From: Rhizobium sp. 9140 | GTDB lineage: Bacteria; Pseudomonadota; Alphaproteobacteria; Rhizobiales; Rhizobiaceae | Direction: 5' to 3' | DNA length: 64,000 bases | Assembly: GCF_900067135.1 (NCBI RefSeq) | Contig: NZ_FJUR01000006.1 | Coordinates: forward strand, 116,050 to 180,049 | Shown here: piece after piece, positions 43,412 through 51,459 of the stretch | How the letters are laid out: each line of letters begins with the position of its first letter | Position numbering within the stretch: the stretch's first letter is position 1 | The notes under the pieces: model-generated | What the model was told of the DNA's origin: nothing | What the model saw: the letters and a program-made list of their open reading frames with translations, nothing else | Database searches by the model: none | Position numbers and translations under genes: made by a program

Positions 43412-45374
43412 GAGCAGGTCCTTTCCGGTCTGTGGAGGAATTGGGCTGCCGCACCTTGAGGGATGCGCCGTCCCTCGCCGCACGAGGCCGCATACGCCTT
43501 GCTTTTTGTTCAACCGGAGCCGTCGTAATGACACCTGCCAGATCGTTGCCGAGGTGATGAGCCAGGATGCCCGTCAGCGCCGCGATGTCGGGACGCGGAA
43601 TCGGGACATGTTTCTCCAGCCGTCCGGAGCGCAGCAGCGCCGGATCGATCCGGTCCGGATGGTTGGTGGCCGCGACGACAATGACGCCTTCGGACTTGAG
43701 TGCGCCGTCCAGCAATTCGAGTAGTCGATTGATCAGAGATGTCCAGTAGTCATCATATTGCTTCCTGCTGTCACTACCGCTGCGACTGCCGATGCCATCG
43801 ATCTCGTCGATCAGAAGGATGCAGGGCGCATGCTCGCGGGCGGCGGTGAAGGCGGCCGACATCCGCTGCAGCACATCACCGAGATAGCCGGGCTCCAACC
43901 ATGATGTCACCGAGCTGATCACCAGCGGGATGCCAAGGGAGTTGCAGAGCGCACGCGCAAAAGTCGTCTTGCCGGTGCCCGGCGGCCCCGACAGCAGAAG
44001 TTTCGTGCTCATATCGCTCCAGCCGATCGCCCCTTCCCGCCAGACGGCGAGATCGAGCTGCAGATCACGCGCCCAGCCGGTCGCCGCGCCGTAACCCGTG
44101 AGTGTCTCGATGCGAAGCGCCCTCGCGACATGACCTGCCGGCGCACTTGCCGCATCGGGATTGGGCGTGGGGACTTCACTGTCGATGCAGGGCTCCGGCT
44201 GAACTATATCGACCGCCGGCGACGACGCGGGCTTGCTACTCCCGCCCTTCCCGCTCTTCGCCGTGCTGTCTGTGCCGCCGCTTCTTTCGCCATCGACGTC
44301 CTCGAATGGCTGCAGCAACGCTCGAAGCGTCTCCAGAATGAGATCGAGGCTGCGGCTCGGTCGGATGGCCATGGACAGATCGTCCAGATGCAGGTGCGAC
44401 AGGTCGAGATCGGCAGCTTCGATCCTGCTGATCGTTTCCGAGACCGGCAGACCGAGAGAATGGAACAGCAGCTCGGCCAGCATGGCATTGTCAAAACCAT
44501 TGCATTCGAGAACCAGATCGGCGGCATCGACGATGCTGCGGGTGAGAGCCGTGGGCAGTTCGTCGGCGATGACCAGCGGCACGGTGTTTTCCGCGAGCGC
44601 CTTGCCGAGGCGACGACGGATCTGGCTTTCCCTCGTCCCGGCGATGGCCCTCCCTGATCCAAGCATCAATTTCCGGCGAAACACACCCTTGCGCATTTCG
44701 TCGTAACGGTCGAGCCAGGCGATGCTGTTGAGGAAATCGACCATGCTTACCCAGAACGGAGCGATCAGCCCGTCTTCCATCGCATGGCAGAAGCGTTGCT
44801 CGAAACCGCCGACCGGCGCCTTGATCAGGACGATCGGACGGGGATGGACAAGAGCCGCCCTGAGCGCCTCCAGATCCGGCAGGCTGTCTTGAGCGGCGCG
44901 CGCGACGAGAAGCGACACGGCGACACGCGTAACGTCCGGGCGTGGTACGAACCGTTGGATGATCGGCAGCAGTCCCGCGGTCGCGGCAGAGATATCGCGA
45001 TCCGTGAACACCCCCTCGCCCGCCGCCGCCGTGACCTGGCGCTTGGTCTTCGACGACTTTGCCGGGGGCGGCGTGAAGTCGAAGCTGGCGTGGCGGTCGG
45101 CCGGATCGACGCTGGTCGAAACAGCAACGGACGACTTGAGCAGGCGGCCGATGGTGCTGCGATCACGGACAGGGTCGCCGGTCATTGCCGCGATCACGGT
45201 CGGCGATGCGCGCCAGGACGTCCCATGCCGCCGGTGACCGTCGATATGGTTGACCTCCAGCACATCGGCCTTGTGGGCACTAACGAACAGGTCGAGCATG
45301 GCGAGGCGACGGATGCGGCGTAAAAAATAGCGCATCAGCCGCGCCTCGACGGTTTCCGGGGGCGTGCGCATCAT
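43404..45374 (-). CDS. AAA+ ATPase, FtsH/CDC48-like core (partner of M41 subunit)
   Basis: 656 aa from ATG 45374 with GAGGAGG upstream. The first about 400 residues are a helical, poorly conserved region (VEARLMRYFLRRIRRLAMLD; GRAIAGTRESQIRRRLGKAL) ending in a low-complexity linker. The AAA core follows: Walker A LLLSGPPGTGKTTFARAL at about 463, Walker B CILLIDEIDGIGSRSG at about 518, sensor 1 VVAATNHPDRIDPALL and arginine finger RSGRLEKHVPIPRPD. The lid is missing and appears in the next gene. ATP hydrolysis should feed substrates into the M41 chamber. Its start overlaps the preceding gene (ATGA). Confidence 0.85.
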   Translation of the reverse strand: MMRTPPETVEARLMRYFLRRIRRLAMLDLFVSAHKADVLEVNHIDGHRRHGTSWRASPTVIAAMTGDPVRDRSTIGRLLKSSVAVSTSVDPADRHASFDFTPPPAKSSKTKRQVTAAAGEGVFTDRDISAATAGLLPIIQRFVPRPDVTRVAVSLLVARAAQDSLPDLEALRAALVHPRPIVLIKAPVGGFEQRFCHAMEDGLIAPFWVSMVDFLNSIAWLDRYDEMRKGVFRRKLMLGSGRAIAGTRESQIRRRLGKALAENTVPLVIADELPTALTRSIVDAADLVLECNGFDNAMLAELLFHSLGLPVSETISRIEAADLDLSHLHLDDLSMAIRPSRSLDLILETLRALLQPFEDVDGERSGGTDSTAKSGKGGSSKPASSPAVDIVQPEPCIDSEVPTPNPDAASAPAGHVARALRIETLTGYGAATGWARDLQLDLAVWREGAIGWSDMSTKLLLSGPPGTGKTTFARALCNSLGIPLVISSVTSWLEPGYLGDVLQRMSAAFTAAREHAPCILLIDEIDGIGSRSGSDSRKQYDDYWTSLINRLLELLDGALKSEGVIVVAATNHPDRIDPALLRSGRLEKHVPIPRPDIAALTGILAHHLGNDLAGVITTAPVEQKARRMRPRAARDGASLKVRQPNSSTDRKGPAHD

Positions 45375-45748
45375 TGTGCCTCCTCCTCGATACCGGGGAT
45401 GGCGAGGAACGGGCGATTGCCGGTCAACCAGTCGCGCACCATCAGGCAGGCCGGCTGGCCGCGATCGCATTGCTGCAACAGCATGTGGCGAAGCGCCGGC
45501 GGCAGGCTTGCGAGCGCCACACCCTTACGGCGGGCATGGCGGATCGCGGCGCGAACCAGCGTCGCGGCATTGAGCCACTCTTCCTCGGTAGCATCGTAGG
45601 CGCTGCCATTCCACATCGAGACAACCGCTGGCGGGGAACTGGTTGTTGCAGACACCTCGACCCCATTGGCGAGAGGAAGAGCAGCCACATCGCCAGCAGA
45701 GACGCGGCGGACGGGGAAGGCAATAATGTTGGAGACAGGCGTCGTCAT
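45371..45748 (-). CDS. Hypothetical protein, first gene of coupled AAA/M41 trio
   Basis: 125 aa from ATG 45748 (AAAGGACGTGTCC upstream); a GTG two codons earlier is less likely. Begins MTTPVSNIIAFPVRRVSAGD; conserved-looking core EEEWLNAATLVRAAIRHARR and PPALRHMLLQQCDRGQPACLMVRDWL. Likely helical and soluble. Its stop overlaps the ATPase start, so the three genes (this, ATPase, peptidase) are translationally coupled and it may be an adaptor or regulator of the protease. Family unknown. Confidence 0.7.
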   Translation of the reverse strand: MTTPVSNIIAFPVRRVSAGDVAALPLANGVEVSATTSSPPAVVSMWNGSAYDATEEEWLNAATLVRAAIRHARRKGVALASLPPALRHMLLQQCDRGQPACLMVRDWLTGNRPFLAIPGIEEEAQ

Positions 45749-45826
45749 GGACACGTCCTTTCTGGCCGCGTGCGGGTGGCGGCAACAAATCCGGAATGAA
45801 GAGTTGGCTGCGATCTGACTTGGCTG

Positions 45827-46750
45827 TCAGCCCGTGCGCGCGGGAACGCGGGCAAAGCCGATCCGCGGCACGGGCAGGGAGTGCCCTCTCCCATCGGTGT
45901 CATTTGCGGCGGGCATGCCGTTCGGGGCCGTCCCTTCCGAGAGGTGTTCCATGGAGACGCCGGTGACAGTCTCGTCCGAAACAGGTTCGTCGTTTACCCT
46001 CGCCGTGACGCAGACCCGTGCAGCCGCCCAGTTTGCCTCGATCCGCTCACGAAACAGCTGGCGCAGGCGGATCATAGCCTCCCCTGCCCCGGAGATCTCG
46101 AGGAGATGGTCGAGATGGCCGAGCGGCCAGATGCCGCCGTCGATATCGCTGCGCTGGCTTTCCGCATTGACGATGACGACACGGACTTCCTCGGCGACCA
46201 GGCGACGGTGCTCGCGGTAGAGCAGGTCCGGCACGATCAGCGCCGAGGCCAGCATGCGGTTCTTGAGCTCGGCGATACGCGAGGCTTCGTAGGACGACAG
46301 GCTGCGCTTGACGTCGACCACATGGGCGATCTTGGTGCGACGATTGAGGAGCAGCATGTCCGGGGTGTAGGATTTGCGGCCGCCCGCATCGGCATCGAGC
46401 GTTAGCGTGCGATAGAGATGCGACGCGTTCTTCTCGACGAGCTGCATCGCGGCCGCGGTTACCGGCAGACGCAGATTGTCGGTGAGGACGACGAGATCGG
46501 GATTGGTCTCGGCGATCAGGCCGATGCCCCGCTCGAGCAGCCTCCCTTCATGGATCGGGATGGCGCGCAGGATCGACGCGAGACTGTCGACGCCGGCGTC
46601 GAAAGCCCCGGTGAGTACCTCGGTAGACAAGGCCGCTGTAATCTCGGCGACGAGGGCGTTGAAGCGGGGATCGAGCGTATCCGCATCGACACGGTGCGTG
46701 TAGCCGGCATGCGGGGCGCCGTCAGGCGTGGTGGTAGACGAAGTCTTCAT
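45827..46750 (-). CDS. Hypothetical protein with PD-(D/E)xK nuclease-like motif
   Basis: 307 aa from ATG 46750 (CAGGAGATATTTCC upstream). Centre contains SYTPDMLLLNRRTKIAHVVD then VKRSLSSYEASRIAELKNRM: a P-D ... V-D-V-K arrangement on two predicted strands, as in restriction-endonuclease-like folds, followed by helices. N-terminal third and C-terminus are not recognisable; the C-terminus is disordered (GTAPNGMPAANDTDGRGHS). It precedes the AAA/M41 trio by 72 bp on the same strand. The shared palindrome lies 66 bp upstream of its start. Nuclease role is inference from the motif alone. Confidence 0.6.
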   Translation of the reverse strand: MKTSSTTTPDGAPHAGYTHRVDADTLDPRFNALVAEITAALSTEVLTGAFDAGVDSLASILRAIPIHEGRLLERGIGLIAETNPDLVVLTDNLRLPVTAAAMQLVEKNASHLYRTLTLDADAGGRKSYTPDMLLLNRRTKIAHVVDVKRSLSSYEASRIAELKNRMLASALIVPDLLYREHRRLVAEEVRVVIVNAESQRSDIDGGIWPLGHLDHLLEISGAGEAMIRLRQLFRERIEANWAAARVCVTARVNDEPVSDETVTGVSMEHLSEGTAPNGMPAANDTDGRGHSLPVPRIGFARVPARTG

Positions 46751-46815
46751 GGAAATATCTCCTGGGATACAGTGTCGTTCAGACATCGCTTGGACCGGGG
46801 CACGCGCCAGCCAAA

Positions 46816-46832
46816 GCGGAAATAATTTCCGC
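46816..46832. promoter_or_regulatory. 17-bp perfect palindrome, candidate operator
   Basis: GCGGAAAT-A-ATTTCCGC, the same core as in the palindrome at 38989-39013. Located 66 bp upstream of the nuclease-like gene start (46750), the right place for an operator of the genes that follow on the minus strand. Confidence 0.6.
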
Positions 46833-47222
46833 ATTGCGATCAGCCGGAGATCCGGCGATCGACTGGAACAGCCATGGTCGAAGACGATGTTTCGGTCAGC
46901 GCGTCGGGCGCAACGTGACCATGGACGGCAGTGCAGGCATCGGGAGATGCGTGGACGCAGCCATCACGGCGACGGCAGTATCAACAGGAGAGTTTTGGAA
47001 AAATGCTTCCGATGCGGAAGCGAAGCGGATAAGGGTCGACATAGCCCAATTCCTTCGCGAACAAGGTTGCGGGTCAGGTCTTCGTCGGTGTTACCAGCAC
47101 CGGCGAAGACCGCCTAAGTGACTGCAGGAGCACGTTTTTCCTGCCGACCCTTTTGACATAGCCCGGAGACGGCATCCCGGCAAGGGCCTGGAACGCATCC
47201 GGAACAAAGAGCTCCGGCATGG
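46833..47222. other. Intergenic stretch upstream of the nuclease-like gene
   Basis: A plus-strand frame (46921-47121) contains the coding-like FWKNASDAEAKRIRVDIAQF but has no clear start signal. Otherwise no feature seen. It is the longest break in the minus-strand gene run and thus a likely promoter/operator region. Confidence 0.35.
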
Positions 47223-47405
47223 TTAACGGGCGACGCGGGTGACTATGCAGGAGCCCGGCCAGCGGTTATCCCAGACCGGTTTGCCCGTTGCCGTCAGTAT
47301 ATTATTCCCAAGCTCGAGGGTGCCCCAGACAGGCTGACAGACCTGAGCTGCCGTGATGCCGCTCTTCCCTTCACCTGCGAAGCGAAAAAGGAAGTGCGGT
47401 TGCAT
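47223..47405 (-). CDS. Possible short protein
   Basis: 60 codons starting 20 bp after the stop of the 386-aa gene: MQPHFLFRFAGEGKSGITAA then QVCQPVWGTLELGNNILTAT. Same strand and close spacing suggest it could belong to the operon. No family recognised; weak ribosome site. Confidence 0.35.
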   Translation of the reverse strand: MQPHFLFRFAGEGKSGITAAQVCQPVWGTLELGNNILTATGKPVWDNRWPGSCIVTRVAR

Positions 47406-47425
47406 AGGCCATCGTGGTGAGTGAC

Positions 47426-48586
47426 CTAAGCGAGACTATAGGGACCGTCACCCGGAGACGGAAACAGTTCGAGGCTGATCTCCATCGCTTCAAGCTGCTC
47501 CCTAACGAACTCGACAGTATGCGCCATGGCCTCGTCTCGTCGCAGGAGTGCCCAGACCGCAGCATCATCCGGAAGATCAAGCAGATCGTTGACGGCGTTT
47601 ACGAGCGGTGCGGCCGCCGTTTTGTCGGCCAGATAGCCGCCAAGCGCCGTCTGGATCTCGTCCAGGAGTTCGATAGAGCTGTAACCTGCGTTGCGAAGCC
47701 GGGGGAGCGAATAGCAGGTGTCGATGCTCATCGCGTCGCGAAACGCAACAGTCGCGACCCGCGCCATGAGTGCCGCGTTTTCAAGAGGGAGAGCATGTGA
47801 GAAGACCTCTGCCTGATGGATCGTCATGCGGACAATGCTGAGCTCGCCTTTCTCCTGCTTGATGAACGGGCGCAGCTTGTCACGGATGACATCCGGCTGC
47901 GTTGTCACCGGGAATACCGCGGAGAACTGTCCACGAGATAGTCTATTCAAGCCGTTGCTGAGGTCTGTCGAGAGGTTAGCACTTGGCCCGCTATACCAAT
48001 GGATTCCGACGATGAGGTGCGGCTCATCGCACCGGATGTAAAGGCCATCGCCAATCAACGCGGCCGATGCAACGAGCTTGTCGAACGCCTTTACCTGCGT
48101 TTCGATCAGGTCGTCATCGCGTTGGCGGATCGGTACCTCGTTCAGGTCGAGAAGCCTGATTGCACCAAAAATCGACGATGGAGTTGTCAGCGCGTTAAAC
48201 CAGTCTCTCCCATTCGCGCGCAAAAGATTATCGCGACGATCGTAGAACCCGAGTGCCGTGAGAAGGCGATCTCGACCTCGTTCGGACAGATCGAACGCTG
48301 CTCGGTCCGGCCGGTCGCAAAGCCGCTTGAAGAACCGTCCGTCGGGGGACCGCGCAACGTCCAACTCATAACCCGTGATAACAGTCGGGGCCTCTTCCAC
48401 GCTGAATTCCTCCGCGTCGAGCACGACCGGCTGCATGCCCAAAAGCACTTCCGGCTTGCGCGCCTGCCCGGTCAGCCCAGTCGTCAACACCGGCAGTTCG
48501 ATGATTGCCGGCGCCGACGATTTTTCGATCGTCTGTGCGATGGAGGTTTCGTGGGAAGGGTGTACATCGTTGAGATCGATCGGCAT
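47426..48586 (-). CDS. Hypothetical protein of the minus-strand cluster (386 aa)
   Basis: 386 aa, ATG 48586 with AAAGGACGGAAC upstream. N-terminus disordered; body mixed alpha/beta with conserved-looking GFYDRRDNLLRANGRDWFNA, SIFGAIRLLDLNEVPIRQRD and AALIGDGLYIRCDEPHLIVG; C-terminal part helical (LVNAVNDLLDLPDDAAVWAL). No catalytic motif, membrane segment or signal peptide. Codon use matches its neighbours, so it is a resident gene. Function unknown. Confidence 0.7.
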   Translation of the reverse strand: MPIDLNDVHPSHETSIAQTIEKSSAPAIIELPVLTTGLTGQARKPEVLLGMQPVVLDAEEFSVEEAPTVITGYELDVARSPDGRFFKRLCDRPDRAAFDLSERGRDRLLTALGFYDRRDNLLRANGRDWFNALTTPSSIFGAIRLLDLNEVPIRQRDDDLIETQVKAFDKLVASAALIGDGLYIRCDEPHLIVGIHWYSGPSANLSTDLSNGLNRLSRGQFSAVFPVTTQPDVIRDKLRPFIKQEKGELSIVRMTIHQAEVFSHALPLENAALMARVATVAFRDAMSIDTCYSLPRLRNAGYSSIELLDEIQTALGGYLADKTAAAPLVNAVNDLLDLPDDAAVWALLRRDEAMAHTVEFVREQLEAMEISLELFPSPGDGPYSLA

Positions 48587-48709
48587 GTCCGTTCCGTCCT
48601 TTTGTCACTGTTTCGGAGATCGAAAGTCGGGATGGCGCGTCGCGCTCATGTCATGGCGCCGTCCCGACAGAAAGAGCGGCCGAGGCGCAAGCCCGCCGCG
48701 CGTCACGTG

Positions 48710-49072
48710 CTACCAGTTCGACTGACAGTAGACGCTATAGCCTTCGTGGATCGCGGTTCGGGCCTTGGCAACGAATTCCAGGTCGTCCTCCATCTCGGAA
48801 CCGTCGCTGATTCCGAACGTGAAAATGACCGTCTTCGGCAGCAGCTTTTCCTCGATTGCCCGTTCCAGACGATCGAGGTCGTCGAGCGTCAGACGCACAT
48901 TCACCTTGTTGAACAGGTGCGCTCCACCCTTTTCCAGGTAAAGCTCCTCGATCCACGTGTGCAGATCGGGATGCTTGTGCCAAACGTGAAAGTACTCTCC
49001 CTGTCTGTCTTTAAAGTCTACAGACTTGCGGATCTGCTTCGGTGTTTTGATTGCAAACATAGCCAGGCCCAT
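48710..49072 (-). CDS. Small MGLxMF-type hypothetical protein
   Basis: 120 aa, ATG 49072 with an excellent AAGGAGGATCC. Begins MGLAMFAIKTPKQIRKSVDF and has YFHVWHKHPDLHTWIEELYL, LTLDDLDRLERAIEEKLLPK and FTFGISDGSEMEDDLEFVAK. The opening and the (W)RK/HKHPxLHxWxEE segment recall a phage/plasmid family that starts MGLDMY, often mis-annotated as phosphoglycerate kinase. Biochemical role unknown. Lies between the 386-aa protein and the DUF3102-like gene. Confidence 0.7.
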   Translation of the reverse strand: MGLAMFAIKTPKQIRKSVDFKDRQGEYFHVWHKHPDLHTWIEELYLEKGGAHLFNKVNVRLTLDDLDRLERAIEEKLLPKTVIFTFGISDGSEMEDDLEFVAKARTAIHEGYSVYCQSNW

Positions 49073-49174
49073 TCGGATCCTCCTTTTTGTCCGGCACGGT
49101 CTTTCATTGGCGTGCCTGAAACTGTGATTAGTGCTCCTGCCGGCGCGGACGCCGGCAGGAATGACGGTGTGAGA

Positions 49175-50209
49175 TCAGTCGATCGTGGCTTCGTCAGCGA
49201 TCACCAGTTCGACCGCATCGCCCGGAACGAGCGACGGCGGTGCGACAAGGTGAAGGCGACGCGAGGGGGCTGCTTCGACGACAGTGGAGAGTGCATCGAG
49301 CGCGTCGTCGCCAAGGGTTTCGCCCTCCCCTTCCCCATCGCTGCCAGCGACATCAGCTTCCGTTTCCGCGGCAGCCGTCGGCGTACCGTGAACCACGAAG
49401 CGAAGCGCCGGCAGAACCTGCTCGGTGACCCATGCCGGGAATTCACCCTTGGACGGCCAGCGCGGAGAGTCACCGAGGCGGGAGATGATCCGCCTGACCT
49501 GCTCCCATTCCGCAGGGGTCGTCGCCACCGCCTGAACCGGCTCGACGACCGAGCTCAGAAGCGCACCGGCCTTCTGGCAGTGTCGCTCGACCGCATCTGC
49601 AAGCCGGGTCTTGGGCACGGACTTGCCCTTGTCGATGTCGGCCGCGATCTTCTCTACCGCCTTCAGCACAATCCTGACGATCTTGTTGAAGGCCTCCGTC
49701 TCGGCCCGGAACTTTGCCTGAGCCGCACGCAGGAGACCCGCGGCGCCGCCGGGATTGGCAGGCGACTTCACCGGCGCTTCTCCACGGATCTCATTCTTGA
49801 GCTTACCCACCGTGAACCGCTCGCCGGCTTCCATGCGGTCGAGCAGCACGACGATCTTCTCGGCTTCCGCGGTCGCCAGCGTCGCCATGACCGTCGGCTT
49901 GACCGCGAGCTCGATCAGCCGTTCCTGCTGTTCGGCCGTGTACATCCGAACGCAGACGGTGTAGTTCCACGCCTGACGAGTGGTCAGCCCGCATTCCTGC
50001 TTCACCCACTTGCCGAAAGACTTCCCCGGCAGGACCTCCTGGGCATTGGCGAGATGGCGGCCTGCCTCAAGGGCAGTCGCAGTGTCGCGGCGACTGAGGC
50101 TGGCGAAAAAGCCGCTCACCACCGCGAGTCGCGGCCGGTGCTCCTCGGGGGCGACGAACCACGCCGGCCCCTTCCCCTTCTCCGGCTTGGTATTCTGTTC
50201 AGTCTGCAT
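49175..50209 (-). CDS. DUF3102-like (KfrA/ParB-style) protein
   Basis: 344 aa from ATG 50209, preceded by AAAGGAGGTCACT, the best ribosome site in the cluster. Residues 40-90 read ALEAGRHLANAQEVLPGKSF, GKWVKQECGLTTRQAWNYTV, the 'LxxxKxxLPHGxFxxWxxxxxGxSxRTAxxYM' pattern of DUF3102-type helix-turn-helix proteins found on plasmids and phages. The middle is helical (FNKIVRIVLKAVEKIAADID), the C-terminus acidic (AGSDGEGEGETLGDDALDAL). Probably DNA-binding; a candidate binder of the 21-bp arrays, by inference only. Confidence 0.7.
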   Translation of the reverse strand: MQTEQNTKPEKGKGPAWFVAPEEHRPRLAVVSGFFASLSRRDTATALEAGRHLANAQEVLPGKSFGKWVKQECGLTTRQAWNYTVCVRMYTAEQQERLIELAVKPTVMATLATAEAEKIVVLLDRMEAGERFTVGKLKNEIRGEAPVKSPANPGGAAGLLRAAQAKFRAETEAFNKIVRIVLKAVEKIAADIDKGKSVPKTRLADAVERHCQKAGALLSSVVEPVQAVATTPAEWEQVRRIISRLGDSPRWPSKGEFPAWVTEQVLPALRFVVHGTPTAAAETEADVAGSDGEGEGETLGDDALDALSTVVEAAPSRRLHLVAPPSLVPGDAVELVIADEATID

Positions 50210-50366
50210 AGTGACCTCCTTTGGTGCTGCAGATGCGGAAACATCGGGACGATGCTTCCTCCTGGCGCCATCGCGGTCGATGGCGTCACAATGAAGCATT
50301 GCGGTTGGAATGGTGGCGCGCGGGGCAGGTGGCATATCTTCGTTGCCGCCTGCCCGCTGACAGAAC

Positions 50367-50819
50367 CTAGTTTGGCGGCCCGCCCTCAGAGCGGCGCGCG
50401 CGCCAGGCGGGAGAAGCCAGGATGTGCTCTGCCAGCCGTTTGACCCAGTCCCGGCGGACCAGACAGTCCAGGAAAGCTCTTTCGCAGACCTGGACGAGTT
50501 CCTGTTCCTGATCGTTCAACCCGATATCGCGGGCGCGCGCGAGCCGCAGGATTTGCAGCATTAGGGCCGGCAAAGGGTAAAACCACATGGCAATTGCCAG
50601 ATCGGTTACTGTCGTTCCGGCCGGAATTCTGATCGCGATCGAATCCGGGTCGGTCGGCCCGATCCGCACATGCAGCGCGCTTGCCGGCGTGATGACGAGC
50701 GCGGCACCAACAGCGATGTCGCTCTCGAAATTACTCTGATGGCGAAAGAAATCCTGGGATGATCCAGGGTCGCTGTGAGCCGACAGGGCGCGCGAGTAAA
50801 CGTCGTAGGTGATCATCAT
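50367..50819 (-). CDS. Hypothetical protein (150 aa), coupled to upstream gene
   Basis: Start ATG 50819 overlaps the stop of the 183-aa gene (ATGA). Sequence MMITYDVYSRALSAHSDPGS, then a beta-like segment (VGAALVITPASALHVRIGPT) and helices with two cysteines (VQVCERAFLDCLVRRDWVKR). No known motif. The tight coupling indicates a pair. Confidence 0.65.
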   Translation of the reverse strand: MMITYDVYSRALSAHSDPGSSQDFFRHQSNFESDIAVGAALVITPASALHVRIGPTDPDSIAIRIPAGTTVTDLAIAMWFYPLPALMLQILRLARARDIGLNDQEQELVQVCERAFLDCLVRRDWVKRLAEHILASPAWRARRSEGGPPN

Positions 50820-51367
50820 ACGTTGTCCTTCCGGGATCTTGACTGGCTGGTGAGGCTCGTTTGCTCTGGGCCGTCAGCGGTGCTTACGGCCTGGTCGCCA
50901 TGACCCGAGGCAGTCACCTGATCCCAGCAGCTGCGAAGCCATTCGAGAACATGGTCTGCAGCACCGTTTGCGATCGTGTCGACGAACTCAGCGACGTGGA
51001 AATCAACAGTCGATTTCCATCGTGGCGCATCGGGATCAAAGTCTGGAATTTCGCGGAGGCTGAAGAGCAAAGCTGTCGGTGCCGAGCAGACATGCATTGC
51101 TCCCAGCAGATTTCCGAGGTTGCTCGACAAAGGCAGCGCGATATAAGTCGCGTGCTCGCTTCGACGGCTGCCGCTGTTCACCAGTTTAAACCCATCAAGC
51201 GCAGAGACTTCGAGCAGCCAGCCGTGAAGGCTGTAGCAGTATTCGTAAGGCTCGTATTTTGTGATGAAGTCCTGCGTGCCACCTGGCAAACAGTAGAGCT
51301 TCAGTTTGAGTTCAGAAATGTCCCCTGCGGACATTTCCGATGTGTTGTCGTTCGAGTTTGCAGGCAT
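50816..51367 (-). CDS. Hypothetical protein (183 aa), first of a coupled pair
   Basis: ATG 51367 with AAGGAGAAACT upstream. Features: KLYCLPGGTQDFITKYEPYE, YCYSLHGWLLEVSALDGFKL, ALLFSLREIPDFDPDAPRWK and a polar tail. Looks soluble and globular for 160 residues. No recognised family. Overlaps the next gene by 4 bases and follows the methyltransferase by 92 bp. Confidence 0.65.
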   Translation of the reverse strand: MPANSNDNTSEMSAGDISELKLKLYCLPGGTQDFITKYEPYEYCYSLHGWLLEVSALDGFKLVNSGSRRSEHATYIALPLSSNLGNLLGAMHVCSAPTALLFSLREIPDFDPDAPRWKSTVDFHVAEFVDTIANGAADHVLEWLRSCWDQVTASGHGDQAVSTADGPEQTSLTSQSRSRKDNV

Positions 51368-51459
51368 AGTTTCTCCTTCAGCAGTGTGATGCCGTTCTGA
51401 GTGGTGTTGATGTGCACAAGCTTGGGGTGGCTCGATCCTGACGGATCATGCCCGGCGGG

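Noticed and set aside
42515..43459. 314-codon plus-strand frame starting in array 3
   Set aside because: It runs antisense to the M41 gene; the SES-like repeats at its start only reflect the 21-bp period.
47999..50443. 814-codon plus-strand open frame
   Set aside because: Antisense to several minus-strand genes with excellent ribosome sites; the protein is Arg-rich with no domain.
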